A stretch of DNA of 64,000 bases from Marmoricola endophyticus (GCF_014644415.1 NZ_BMKQ01000001.1:186001-250000); one strand, 5' to 3'; positions 9,047 through 20,439 are shown, counted from the stretch's first letter. Translations and numbers: made by a program. The notes: a model not told the origin generated them from the letters alone.

Positions 9047-9679
9047 TCAGCCGCGGCGCACCCGCGGGCCGAGCTTGATGTAGTCCCGCAGCTGACCCGG
9101 CAGGCTGGCGTCGTCCAGGTACCCGCTGAAGGTCTCGGCGTCGACGTCGACGGCGAAGGTGGCCGCCGCGCCACCGACCCGCACCCAGCGGGGGTTGCCC
9201 AGGCACGAGCGCGGGATGCTCGCGGTGACGCTGTCTCGGGCGTAGTCGATGTGGGTGCGCAGGCCCTTGCAGCGGACGGGGGAGAACCGGTAGGCGTGGG
9301 AGAAGTCGCGCTCGCCCTGCGGCCGGCCGCGGTGGGCGTCCAGGAACAGGTCGTAGTAGCGGTGCCCCGGCGTCTTCAGGCGGAAGGCGTGGAACGCGTC
9401 CTGGCTGCCCGAGGGGCGGCTCAGGGCGGCGTACTGCATGACCATCCGCACCCGGTGCGGACCGTGGACGACGCGCAGCGCGGTCACGTCGCCCTCGGCC
9501 TGCGCCGGGTCGACGGCGGGCGCCGGGCCGCTCGCGTCGTCGAAGCTCGTCTCGACGTGCTGGACGTCGTGCTGCCGGTCGACCGTGGTGTGGCGGGCGG
9601 CGAGCGCGGGCGCGGTGGGTGCGAGCAGGGCGAGGACGCCGGCAGCGGCGAGGGCGAGGGGCGTACGACGGGTGCGCAT
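9047..9679 (-). CDS. secreted protein of unknown function
   Basis: A 210-residue protein with a clear Sec signal peptide: basic MRTRR, then a hydrophobic Ala/Leu stretch ending near ALAA at residue 28. The mature part is rich in beta-type sequence and has only two cysteines, near residues 146 and 169, that could form a disulfide. I do not recognise a named domain. The ATG at 9677-9679 has AGGAG 6 bases upstream, which fixes the start over much longer openings. It is transcribed toward the dehalogenase gene and away from the Nramp-like gene. Confidence 0.8.
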   Translation of the reverse strand: MRTRRTPLALAAAGVLALLAPTAPALAARHTTVDRQHDVQHVETSFDDASGPAPAVDPAQAEGDVTALRVVHGPHRVRMVMQYAALSRPSGSQDAFHAFRLKTPGHRYYDLFLDAHRGRPQGERDFSHAYRFSPVRCKGLRTHIDYARDSVTASIPRSCLGNPRWVRVGGAAATFAVDVDAETFSGYLDDASLPGQLRDYIKLGPRVRRG

Positions 9680-9844
9680 GAGATCTCCTGGATTCGGGCC
9701 CGGACGGTGCGGGCGAGGGAAACGTAGACGATCAGTGGCGAGCGCGTAGACGTTTCGCAGGGAGTCCTCCGGCGCGCGTCGTCCTGCGGGGGGAGTGGCT
9801 GTGATCACATGGAGCTCCGACCGCCCAGGGCCCAGGGAGGGACC

Positions 9845-11107
9845 ATGAGCAGCCGTACCGACCAGCGCGACGTCGACGGGGGAGCACCACCCCGGTGGAG
9901 ACTCCTCGGTCCCGGCCTGGTCGTGGCCGCGACCGGCGTCGGCGCCGCCGACCTGGTCGCCACCCTCGTCGCCGGCAGCAAGTACGGCTACGCGCTGCTC
10001 TGGGCCGTCGTGCTCGGCTGCGTGATGAAGATCGTGCTCGTCGAGGGCGCGGGCCGCTACAGCCTGGCGACCGGGCGGACGATCTTCGAGGGCTGGGCCA
10101 CGCTGGGGCGCTGGACCTCGTGGTACTTCGGGCCGTACATCACGATCTGGGGCATCGTCTACGGCGCCGCAGCGATGGCCGGCACCGGGCTCGCCCTGCA
10201 CGCGCTGCTGCCGTTCCTCGGCGTCAAGGCGTGGGGCGTCGTCTGCGGGCTCCTCGGCGCAGCCCTGGTGTGGACCGGGCGCTACGGGATCTTCGAGAAG
10301 GTGCTCGGTGTCCTCGTCCTCCTGATGTTCGTCACGATGGTCGGCGCTGCCGTGGTGACCCTGCCGAACCTGCCCGACATGGTGGGCGGGCTGGTGCCAC
10401 GGATCCCCGATGGTGCGCTGGTCAACGTGCTGAGCGTCGCCGGCGGCGTCGGCGGGACCATCACCCTGGCGGCGTACGGCTACTGGCTGCGGGAGAAGGG
10501 CTGGAGCACGCCTCGGTTCATGCGGGTGATGCGGATCGACAACACCGTCGCGTACGTCGTGACCGGCATCTTCGTCCTCGCCACCCTGATCGTCGGCGCC
10601 GAGCTGCTGTACTCCGCCCGGATCGCGGTCGCGACCGGCGACGAGGGGCTGCTCGACCTGTCGAACGTGCTCGAGGACCGGTACGGCTCCGTCACCGGCA
10701 CGGTCTTCCTCGTCGGGTTCTTCGCCGCAGCGATGAGCTCGCTGCTCGGCGTGTGGAACGGCGTCAGCCTGATGTTTGCCGACTTCGTCGCCCACGCGCG
10801 TCAGGAGGGGCCGCAGGCGGCGGCCGCGGGCGGGCGGTACTACAAGGCGTACATCGTGTGGCTCACCGTGCCGCCGATCATCTTGATCTACCTCGGCAAG
10901 CCGGTCGCGCTGATCTTGGCGTACGGCGTCCTCGGGGCCTTCTTCATGCCCTTCCTGGCCGTCACCCTGCTGTGGATCCTCAACACCGACCGGGTGCCGC
11001 GCGAGTGGCGCAACAAGCTGCCCTCCAACATCGCGATGGTCCTGTGCGCGGTGGCGTTCGCCGCCCTCGCCGTCAACGAGGTGGCGAAGGCGATCGCCGG
11101 GGCCTGA
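9845..11107 (+). CDS. Nramp-related divalent metal transporter, divergent
   Basis: A 420-residue membrane protein with about eleven helices and the overall sequence pattern of the Nramp family, for example GPGLVVAATGVGAAD in the first helix and AGSKYGYALLW after it. However, the metal-binding DPGN of true Nramp proteins is absent from helix 1, and helix 6 reads TITLAAYGYW where MPH is expected. Transport of Mn or Fe in the usual way is therefore doubtful; it may move another ion. The ATG at 9845 has AGGGAGGG upstream; an ATG 36 bases earlier has no such site. Confidence 0.82.
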   Translation: MSSRTDQRDVDGGAPPRWRLLGPGLVVAATGVGAADLVATLVAGSKYGYALLWAVVLGCVMKIVLVEGAGRYSLATGRTIFEGWATLGRWTSWYFGPYITIWGIVYGAAAMAGTGLALHALLPFLGVKAWGVVCGLLGAALVWTGRYGIFEKVLGVLVLLMFVTMVGAAVVTLPNLPDMVGGLVPRIPDGALVNVLSVAGGVGGTITLAAYGYWLREKGWSTPRFMRVMRIDNTVAYVVTGIFVLATLIVGAELLYSARIAVATGDEGLLDLSNVLEDRYGSVTGTVFLVGFFAAAMSSLLGVWNGVSLMFADFVAHARQEGPQAAAAGGRYYKAYIVWLTVPPIILIYLGKPVALILAYGVLGAFFMPFLAVTLLWILNTDRVPREWRNKLPSNIAMVLCAVAFAALAVNEVAKAIAGA

Positions 11108-11273
11108 GCGCCCGCCACGGGGCCGTCCGCGCGTCTGCCGACCGCCCGGACGGATGCGGAGGTGCGGTGAGCGCTGGGTTACGCTTCGGTTTCGCATGGG
11201 CCAAGGTCGTCCCAGCATGCTCTGACCACGCCGCGACGGGTGACCGATCGCGCTCGACGACGGGAGAGTGCAC

Positions 11274-14200
11274 ATGCAGGCATTCCCGCCGCCCCAGGGG
11301 CTCTACGACGGTGCGCACGAGCACGACGCCTGTGGCGTCGCCTTCGTGGCCACCCTGACCGGTGAGCCCACCCACGACATCGTGGAGAAGGCACTCACGG
11401 CGCTGAAGAACCTCGACCACCGCGGTGCCGCCGGTGCCGAGGCCAACTCCGGCGACGGTGCCGGGCTGCTGATGCAGCTGCCGCACGACTTCTTCGCCGA
11501 GGTCGCCGGTGAGTGCGGCTTCGAGCTGCCCGGCCGGCACCGGTACGCCGTCGGCACCGCCTTCATCCCCGGCGACGACGAGCAGGTCGCCAAGACGAAG
11601 GCCCGCCTGGAGGAGCTCGCCGGCGAGGAGGGCCTCGCGGTCCTCGGCTGGCGCGAGGTCCCCACGGACCCCTCGACCGTGGGCGCGACCGCGGTCTCGG
11701 TGATGCCCACCTTCGTGCAGATGTTCGTGGGCGGCGCCCGCGGCCCCGTGATGGGCATGGGCCTGGAGCGGATGGCGTACTGCCTGCGCAAGCGTGCGGA
11801 GAACGAGCTGGAGGTCTACTTCCCCTCGCTGTCCGGGCGCACCATCAACTACAAGGGCATGCTCACCACCAACCAGCTCGACGAGTTCTACCCCGACCTG
11901 CACGACGAGCGGTTCCGCACCGCGATCGCGATCGTGCACTCGCGGTTCTCGACCAACACCTTCCCGAGCTGGCCGCTCTCGCACCCGTTCCGGTTCATCG
12001 CCCACAACGGCGAGATCAACACCGTCAAGGGCAACCGCAACTGGATGCGTGCCCGCGAGGCGCTGCTGTCCTCGGAGCTCATCGACGGCGACCTCGAGCG
12101 GCTCTTCCCGGTCATCACCCAGGGTGCGTCGGACTCGGCGTCCTTCGACGAGGTGCTCGAGCTGCTGCACCTCGGTGGTCGCTCGCTGCCGCACTCGGTG
12201 CTGATGATGATCCCGGAGGCCTGGGAGAACAACGAGGACATGGACCCCGCCCAGCGGGCGTTCTACGAGTTCCACGCCTCGCTGATGGAGCCCTGGGACG
12301 GCCCGGCGTGCGTGGTGTTCACCGACGGCGACCAGGTCGGCGCGGTCCTGGACCGCAACGGGCTGCGCCCCTCGCGCTACTGGATCACCGACGACGGGCT
12401 GGTCGTGCTCGCCTCCGAGGTCGGCGTGCTGGACATCGACCCCGCCACCGTCGTCCGCAAGGGCCGGTTGCAGCCGGGCCGGATGTTCCTCGTCGACACC
12501 GAGGAGCACCGCGTCGTCGAGGACGAGGAGCTCAAGGGCTCCCTGGCCGCCGAGCACCCGTACGACGAGTGGCTGCACGCCGGCGTCATCAAGCTCGGTG
12601 ACATCCCCGAGCGCGAGCACGTCATCCACTCCCACGCGTCGGTCACCCGCCGCCAGCAGGTCTTCGGCTACACCGAGGAGGAGCTGCGCGTCCTGCTCAC
12701 CCCGATGGCCAACACCGGTGCCGAGCCGATCGGCTCGATGGGCACGGACACCCCCGTCGCGGTGCTCTCCGACCGCCCGCGGATGCTCTTCGACTACTTC
12801 GCCCAGCTGTTCGCCCAGGTCACGAACCCCCCGCTGGACGCGATCCGCGAGGAGCTGGTGACCTCGCTGGCCGGCAAGATCGGCCCCGAGGCGAACCTCC
12901 TCGACCCGACGCCGGCGTCCTGCCGCCAGATCGTGCTCCCGGTCCCGGTGATCACCAACGACGACCTGGTCAAGATCCGCCACATCAACGCGGAGGGGGA
13001 CAGCCCCGGCTTCGTCTCCCACGTCTCCCGTGGCCTGTACGAGGTCGCCGGCGGTGGCGACGCGCTGCGCCGCCGCCTCGACGAGATCTGCCAGGAGGTC
13101 TCCGAGGCGATCGCCGACGGCGCGCGCACCATCGTGCTCTCGGACCGGCACTCGACCGCCGAGCTGGCGCCGATCCCGTCGCTGCTGCTCACTGCGGCCG
13201 TCCACCACCACCTCGTCCGCGAGAAGACCCGCACCCAGGTCGGGCTGCTGGTCGAGGCCGGGGACGTGCGCGAGGTGCACCACGTCGCGCTGCTCATCGG
13301 GTACGGCGCCGCCGGTGTCAACCCGTACCTCGCCATGGAGTCGGTCGAGGACCTCGCCCGCGACGCCTACTACGTCACCGCCGAGCCCGAGCAGGCCGTG
13401 GCCAACCTGGTCAAGGCGATGAACAAGGGCGTGCTCAAGGTGATGTCGAAGATGGGCGTCTCGACGGTGGCCTCGTACACCGGTGCCCAGATCTTCGAGG
13501 CCCTCGGGCTCTCGCAGGAGGTGGTCGACCGCTACTTCACCGGCACCACCTCCAAGCTGGGCGGCATCGACCTGGACGACATCGCCCGGGAGGTCGCGCT
13601 GCGGCACCGCCTGGCGTACCCGACCAGCGGCATCGCGCCCAACCACCGCGACCTCGCCGTGGGCGGGGAGTACCAGTGGCGTCGGGAGGGCGAGGAGCAC
13701 CTGTTCGACCCCGAGACCGTCTTCCGCCTGCAGCACGCCACCCGCGAGGGCAAGTACGACGTCTTCAAGGCCTACACCGGCCGCGTCAACTCCCAGGCCG
13801 AGCGGCTGATGACGCTGCGCGGGCTGTTCGCCTTCAAGGACGCCTCGCAGACCGAGCGGCCCTCGATCGACATCGACGAGGTCGAGCCGGTCTCGGAGAT
13901 CGTGAAGCGGTTCTCGACCGGCGCGATGTCGTACGGCTCGATCTCTCAGGAGGCGCACGAGACCCTCGCCATCGCGATGAACCGGCTGGGCGCGAAGTCC
14001 AACACCGGCGAGGGCGGCGAGGACCCCGAGCGGCTGCACGACCCCGAGCGGCGCTCGGCGATCAAGCAGGTCGCGTCCGGACGCTTCGGCGTGACGTCGG
14101 AGTACCTCACCAACGCCGACGACATCCAGATCAAGATGGCGCAGGGCGCGAAGCCCGGCGAGGGCGGGCAGCTGCCCGGCCACAAGGTCTACCCGTGGGT

Positions 14201-15816
14201 GGCCAAGACCCGATTCTCCACGCCTGGCGTCGGCCTGATCTCTCCGCCGCCGCACCACGACATCTACTCGATCGAGGACCTCGCCCAGCTGATCCACGAC
14301 CTCAAGAACGCCAACCCCTCGGCGCGGGTGCACGTGAAGCTGGTCGCCGAGGTGGGCGTGGGGACGGTCGCCGCGGGGGTCTCGAAGGCGCACGCCGACG
14401 TCGTCCTGGTCTCCGGGCACGACGGTGGCACCGGCGCGTCGCCGCTGACCTCGCTCAAGCACGCGGGCGGTCCGTGGGAGCTCGGCCTGGCCGAGACCCA
14501 GCAGACGCTGCTGCTCAACGGGCTCCGCGACCGGATCGTCGTGCAGACCGACGGTCAGCTGAAGACCGGTCGGGACGTCGTCGTGGCCGCGCTGCTCGGT
14601 GCCGAGGAGTACGGCTTCGCCACCGCGCCGCTCGTGGTGTCGGGCTGCATCCTCATGCGGGTCTGCCACCTCGACACCTGCCCGGTCGGCGTCGCGACCC
14701 AGAACCCGGTGCTGCGCGAGCGCTACACCGGCAAGGCCGACTACGTCGTCACGTTCTTCGAGTACATCGCCGAGGAGGTGCGCGAGCTGCTCGCCGAGCT
14801 CGGCTTCCGCACGCTGGACGAGGCGATCGGTCACGCCGAGGTGCTCGACAAGACCGCCGCGGTCAACCACTGGAAGGCGCAGGGGCTCGACGTCACGCCG
14901 ATCTTCCACGTGCCCGAGGTCGGCGAGCAATTCGCCGAGCAGGACCGCTACTGCACGAAGTCGCAGGACCACGGCCTGGACAAGGCGCTGGACAACGAGC
15001 TGATCGAGCTCGCGAGGCCGGCGCTGGAGTCCGGTGAGCCGGTCCGCGCCCAGGTCGAGGTGCGCAACGTCAACCGCACGGTCGGCACGATGCTCGGCCA
15101 CGAGGTCACCAAGCGCTACAAGGGCGAGGGGCTGCCGGCCGGCACGATCGACATCACCCTCACCGGGTCGGCGGGCCAGTCCTTCGGCGCCTTCCTCCCG
15201 CGCGGGGTCACCCTGCGGCTGGAGGGCGACGCCAACGACTACGTCGGCAAGGGCCTGTCCGGCGGGCGGGTCGTCGTCCGCCCCGACCGGGCCGCGACCT
15301 TCCCGGCCGAGGAGCACATCATCGCCGGCAACACGGTGGCGTACGGCGCGACCGAGGGGCACGCATTCCTGCGCGGCCAGGTCGGCGAGCGGTTCGCCGT
15401 GCGCAACTCCGGCGCGTGGCTGGTCACGGAAGGCGTGGGCGACCACGGCTGCGAGTACATGACCGGTGGCCGTGTAGCCGTCCTCGGGCCGACCGGACGC
15501 AACTTCGCGGCCGGCATGTCCGGCGGGATCGCCTGGGTCCTCGACCTCGACGACACCCGGGTCAACAAGGAGCTGGTCGAGCTGCGACCGGTGGTCGACG
15601 AGGCCGCCGAGGAGCTGCACGACCTGGTCCGCCAGCACCAGGAGGAGACCGGGTCGCCGGTGGCCGAGGCGCTGCTGGCCGACTGGGACACGTCGCTGAC
15701 CCGCTTCACCGAGGTGATGCCCAGCGACTTCAAGGTGGTCCTCGAGGCGAAGGCGAAGGCCGAGGCCGACGGACTGGACGAGAAGGAAACCGCCAACCGG
15801 ATGATGGAGGCACTCC

Positions 15817-15824
<8 letters not shown>
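11274..15824 (+). CDS. gltB: glutamate synthase (NADPH) large subunit
   Basis: A 1516-residue ferredoxin/NADPH-type glutamate synthase alpha chain, which takes glutamine amide nitrogen and 2-oxoglutarate to make two glutamates. The class II amidotransferase nucleophile is Cys20 in EHDACG, so a 19-residue propeptide is removed. The central domain, the FMN barrel (about 850-1190) and the C-terminal beta-helix rich in Gly (about 1260-1450) follow in order. The 3Fe-4S cysteines are in [12 protein letters not shown] near residue 1125. ATG 11274 has GGGAGA 7 bases upstream; a GTG two codons earlier is too close to that site. The end overlaps gltD by 8 bases. Confidence 0.97.
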
Positions 15825-17280
<1,456 letters not shown>

Positions 17281-17283
<3 letters not shown>

Positions 17284-17374
17284 CCCGGCGCACACCAGCA
17301 CCTGGGGCTCCTTGACCCGGCGAGAATCAGCACTCCCGGGTCCTCGAGCCGGCCGTGACCAGCAGGGGACTCAG
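17281..17374. repeat. three tandem imperfect 32-base repeats
   Basis: Units lie at 17281-17312, 17313-17344 and 17345-17374 (30 bases). The first two share TGACCCGGCG at the start, CAGCA in the middle and a TCCT end; the third is more diverged (CGAGCCGGC, ACCAGCA, GACTCAG). The first unit contains the gltD stop codon and the third contains the stop of the convergent DUF559 gene. No hairpin strong enough for a terminator is seen. Its function is unknown. Confidence 0.7.
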
Positions 17375-18309
17375 GTGCGGTGCCGGTCGATCGCACGCTC
17401 GAGGCCCTGGCGTACGAGATCGACGGCGCGCCGGCCGTCGCCTCGAAGGTCTTCGCGCCGGACGACAACGACGGTCCAACCGATCGACGCCAACCAGGCG
17501 CGGCGCGAACGGTCGTGCTCCCGGTCGGCGGAGAGGGTGTGGTGCTGGGAGCCGTCGTACTCGGCGGCCAGCCGGACCTCGGGGAGGGCGAGGTCGAGGC
17601 GCACCTCGCGCCCCGCGCCGGAGCGCACGACCCACTGGGGCGTGAGAGCGGGGAGCCCGGCGTCGAGACAGCGCAGACGAAGCACCGACTCCGGTGGCGA
17701 CTCGGCCCGGGAGTCGGCGAGCGGGACGAGCTCGCGCAGCTGACGTACGCCGCGCATGCCACCGAATCGGCGTAGCTCACCCTCGAGCGTGGCCCGGTCG
17801 AACGCCCCCAGCCGGAGCATCGAGTCGAGAGTGGCGATCGCCTGCTCGCGGCGTCGAAGGCGTCCCAGGTCGCAGGCGGTCCGGAGCGCCGTGGTCACCC
17901 TCAGGGCCGTAACGATCTCGACGTCTCGTGGGAGAAGCCCGCGCTCACCGCTGTCGACGAGCTCGTTGCGCAGCCGACGACCGGGGGTGCGGCAGAAGAC
18001 GTGCAGCCTCGGCGTGCGGCCGTCTGCCGAGGGGGCGAGGACCCGGGTCGCGCCGTGCAGCCAGCCGGCCGTCTCGTCGACGACCACCGCGTCGGGCGGG
18101 ACGACGAGCCGCAGCGCGTCGGCCCGCAGCACGAGGGACTCGGGCTCGGTCGCAGCGACGTACACGCCGGCGAACATGCGACGCAGCGCGCCGCGCTCTG
18201 CCAGTCGCTCCACGGTCCACCCGGGCACCCCGGCTGCGGCCGCGTCGGCGACGGTGAAGGGGCGCGCCGCGGGCAACCCGTCCGGCAGGCGGGGGAAGAG
18301 GGCGGTCAC
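17371..18309 (-). CDS. DUF559 protein with AbiEi-like N-terminus
   Basis: A 312-residue protein. The N-terminal part (about 10-75) resembles the winged-helix AbiEi-type segment with TVADAAAAGVPGWTVERL; the C-terminal part (about 215-305) is a DUF559 domain of the Vsr/MutH nuclease fold, with AAEYDGSQHH, a following D..R and a GWTVVVVRREDL strand carrying possible catalytic residues. Such proteins are common in actinobacteria as lone genes and their substrate is unknown. No AbiEii toxin partner is adjacent. The start is taken as GTG at 18307-18309; the ribosome binding site is weak, so the exact start is uncertain. Confidence 0.75.
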   Translation of the reverse strand: MTALFPRLPDGLPAARPFTVADAAAAGVPGWTVERLAERGALRRMFAGVYVAATEPESLVLRADALRLVVPPDAVVVDETAGWLHGATRVLAPSADGRTPRLHVFCRTPGRRLRNELVDSGERGLLPRDVEIVTALRVTTALRTACDLGRLRRREQAIATLDSMLRLGAFDRATLEGELRRFGGMRGVRQLRELVPLADSRAESPPESVLRLRCLDAGLPALTPQWVVRSGAGREVRLDLALPEVRLAAEYDGSQHHTLSADREHDRSRRAWLASIGWTVVVVRREDLRGDGRRAVDLVRQGLERAIDRHRT

Positions 18310-18489
18310 GACAGGAACGGTGCAGAGCAACCCGCACCACGGGCCCCTTCCGGCCGGGCGGGTGTGGACAGCGCCTTGCGCACCAGCGGTTGTGGATCCG
18401 TGAAGGACAGGTCTCGCGGCTCGCGTACGTCCGGGTGCGGGTGTGCGTCGGGTGGGCGGGCAGCAGGTGCTGATCTGCGACGGGTCGCG

Positions 18490-18518
18490 TTGGATCGTTC
18501 CACCCGCGGCCGTAAGGT
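18490..18518 (+). promoter_or_regulatory. pyk promoter TTGGAT - 17 - TAAGGT
   Basis: A -35-like TTGGAT (18490-18495) is 17 bases from TAAGGT (18513-18518). The pyk GTG lies 8 bases after the -10 box, so the message would be leaderless or nearly so. The GAGG between could instead act as a very close ribosome site. Inference. Confidence 0.5.
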
Positions 18519-18526
18519 GAGGTCTC

Positions 18527-19969
18527 GTGCGGAGAGCGAAGATCGTGTGCACCCTCGGCCCGGCGACCTCCAGTGAGGAGCGGATCCGCGACCTCGTCGC
18601 GGCGGGCATGGACGTGGCCCGGATGAACATGAGCCACGGCTCGCGCGAGGAGCACCGCGAGGTGTACGAGCGCGTCCGCGCGGCCTCCGACGCGCACGGC
18701 TCGGCGATCGGGATCTTCGCCGACCTGCAGGGGCCGAAGATTCGGCTCGGCGACTTCGCCCGCGGCAGCGAGACGCTGGCCGTCGGCGACGACTTCACCA
18801 TCACCACCCGGGACGTGCTCGGCGACGGCGACGTCTGCGGCACGACGTACGACGGGCTGCCCGGCGACGTCACCCCGGGGCACGACGTCCTCATCGACGA
18901 CGGCAAGGTGCGCCTGCGCGTCGAGTCCGTCGACGGCACCGAGGTGCACACCAAGGTGATCGTCGGTGGGCGGGTGTCGAACCACAAGGGGATCAACCTC
19001 CCCGGCGTGCCGGTCAGCGTGCCGGCGATGTCGGAGAAGGACGTCGCCGACCTGCGCTGGGCACTGCACCTCGGCGTCGACTTCATCGCGCTGTCGTTCG
19101 TCCGCTCGGCCCAGGACGCCGAGGACGTGCGAGCGGTCATGCGCGAGGAGGGCGTGCTGCTCCCGGTGATCGCGAAGATCGAGAAGCCGCAGGCGATCGA
19201 CAACCTCGACGAGGTGATCAAGGCGTTCGACGGGTTCATGGTCGCGCGCGGCGACCTCGGGGTGGAGTGCCCGCTCGAGGACGTGCCGTTCCTGCAGAAG
19301 CGGGTCATCGAGCGCGCCCGACGCAACGCCAAGCCGGTCATCGTGGCCACCCAGATGCTGGAGTCGATGATCGGCAACCCGGCGCCGACCCGGGCCGAGG
19401 CCTCCGACGTCGCCAACGCCGTGCTGGACGGTGCCGACGCGGTGATGCTGTCGGGTGAGACCAGCGTGGGGGAGTACCCCATCCGCACCGTCGAGACGAT
19501 GGCCCGCATCATCGCCTCGACCGAGGACCACGGGCTGGCCCGGATGGCCGCCATCGACTGGCAGCCGCGCACGAAGGGCGGCGTGATCGCCAAGGCGGCC
19601 GCCGAGGTCGCCGAGCGGGTCGGCGCGAAGTACCTCGTCGCCTTCACCCAGTCCGGTGACTCCGCGCGCCGGCTCTCGCGCTACCGCAGCCACATCCCCG
19701 TGCTGGCCTTCACCCCCGAGGCCGTCGTGCGCAGCCAGCTGTCGATGTCGTGGGGCATCGAGACCTTCCTCACCGGCGCGGTCGAGCACACCGACGAGAT
19801 GGTTCGCCAGGTCGACGAGCAGCTGCTCGCGATCGGCCGGGTCGAGGAGGGCGACCTGGTGGTCGTCGTCGCCGGCTCGCCGCCCGGGATCCCCGGCTCC
19901 ACCAACGCGCTGCGGATCCACAAGATCGGCGACGCCATCAACGAGGTGGCTCCCGCGTACCACCGCTGA
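18527..19969 (+). CDS. pyk: pyruvate kinase
   Basis: A 480-residue enzyme making ATP and pyruvate from phosphoenolpyruvate, the last step of glycolysis. The N-terminal KIVCTLGPAT (residues 5-14), the catalytic IAKIEKPQAI segment (near 215) and the MVARGDLGVE motif with its metal ligands (near 240) are all intact, followed by the C-terminal regulatory domain. The GTG start is fixed by the conserved N-terminus only four residues later. Its position upstream of a CAA tRNA and pdtaR matches the order seen in Streptomyces. Confidence 0.97.
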   Translation: MRRAKIVCTLGPATSSEERIRDLVAAGMDVARMNMSHGSREEHREVYERVRAASDAHGSAIGIFADLQGPKIRLGDFARGSETLAVGDDFTITTRDVLGDGDVCGTTYDGLPGDVTPGHDVLIDDGKVRLRVESVDGTEVHTKVIVGGRVSNHKGINLPGVPVSVPAMSEKDVADLRWALHLGVDFIALSFVRSAQDAEDVRAVMREEGVLLPVIAKIEKPQAIDNLDEVIKAFDGFMVARGDLGVECPLEDVPFLQKRVIERARRNAKPVIVATQMLESMIGNPAPTRAEASDVANAVLDGADAVMLSGETSVGEYPIRTVETMARIIASTEDHGLARMAAIDWQPRTKGGVIAKAAAEVAERVGAKYLVAFTQSGDSARRLSRYRSHIPVLAFTPEAVVRSQLSMSWGIETFLTGAVEHTDEMVRQVDEQLLAIGRVEEGDLVVVVAGSPPGIPGSTNALRIHKIGDAINEVAPAYHR

Positions 19970-19975
19970 GCGGCC

Positions 19976-20287
19976 TCAGCACTGCGGGCCGACCAGCTCG
20001 TCGAGACGCGCCACGCCCGCCCGTGTCGACACCGAGATCACCCGCTCCGCGCTCTGACGCCAGGGGAAACCGACCAGGCGGTGTCCTGACCTTGTCGAAG
20101 GGTCCAGGGTCTCGCAGGAGAACCGGCGGATGTCGGGCGAGGCGTTGCTGAACTGCCAGCGCGGGTAGTCGTAGCGCTCGGGTACGCAGGTGACGCGTCG
20201 TACGTGTGTGCCACGGTACGTGGCTACGGGGCCGTCGCCGAGGTAGTAGCCGAGCAGCGCCGCGTACGGCTCCGAGACTGCCGTCCG
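19976..20287 (-). pseudogene. 5'-truncated LAGLIDADG-like endonuclease remnant
   Basis: Read on the minus strand, one frame stays open from the TGA at 20288-20290 to the TGA at 19976-19978 and encodes about 103 residues with family-like segments LLGYYLGDG, YPRWQFSNASPDIR and VARLDELVGP. This resembles small actinobacterial proteins related to LAGLIDADG homing endonucleases. No ATG, GTG or TTG precedes the LLGYYLGDG segment, which belongs to the N-terminal half of the family, so the 5' end is missing. Between the DIRRFSCETLD and PWRQ segments lies a stretch containing CCTTCGACAAGGTCAGG, which looks like an inserted short repeat. It starts just after pyk and lies next to the tRNA. Family assignment is by recall of motifs and is moderately sure. 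Confidence 0.6.
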
Positions 20288-20297
20288 TCACCGACAC

Positions 20298-20373
20298 TGG
20301 TGCCCCGGGTGGGACTCGAACCCACACTGGACGGTGTTTGAGACCGCTTCCTCTGCCGTTGGGATACCGGGGC
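20298..20373 (-). tRNA. tRNA with anticodon CAA (expected Leu), short variable loop
   Basis: A cloverleaf can be drawn: acceptor stem GCCCCGG/CCGGGGC (20367-20373 with 20302-20308), discriminator A, and an encoded CCA at 20298-20300. The anticodon stem is GCGGT/ACCGT with loop CTCAAAC, giving anticodon CAA, which reads the leucine codon TTG. The T arm is GTGGG-TTCGAGT-CCCAC. The variable loop is only CCAGT (5 bases), whereas bacterial leucine tRNAs normally carry a long variable arm. The D stem has a C-A mismatch at its inner pair. It lies between pyk and pdtaR. Confidence 0.88.
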
Positions 20374-20426
20374 GCAGCCGGCCAGACGCTACCGGACGCA
20401 GGCCGCCGGTCGCTCGCCGCCGGCGC

Positions 20427-20432
20427 TAGCCT
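20427..20432 (+). promoter_or_regulatory. -10 box TAGCCT for pdtaR (leaderless)
   Basis: CTAGCCT with TAGCCT as a TAnnnT box lies 7 bases before the pdtaR ATG; no ribosome binding site is present. This argues against the longer reading frame that would extend back through the tRNA gene. Confidence 0.5.
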
Positions 20433-20439
20433 TCACCCC

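Noticed and set aside
9047-11275. A 742-codon minus-strand frame through the secreted protein and the Nramp-like gene
   Set aside because: Only the last 210 codons have a signal peptide, a ribosome site and protein-like composition; the rest is the shadow of the transporter gene.
17371-18309. AbiE toxin-antitoxin system
   Set aside because: Only an AbiEi-like N-terminus is present; no AbiEii toxin gene is adjacent.
19976-20373. Integrated element attached at the tRNA
   Set aside because: No integrase, no repeated tRNA 3' end and no cargo genes are seen; only a small gene remnant.
20206-20439. Upstream extension of pdtaR to 20206
   Set aside because: It would run through the tRNA gene and contains no receiver-domain sequence; the leaderless promoter supports ATG 20440.
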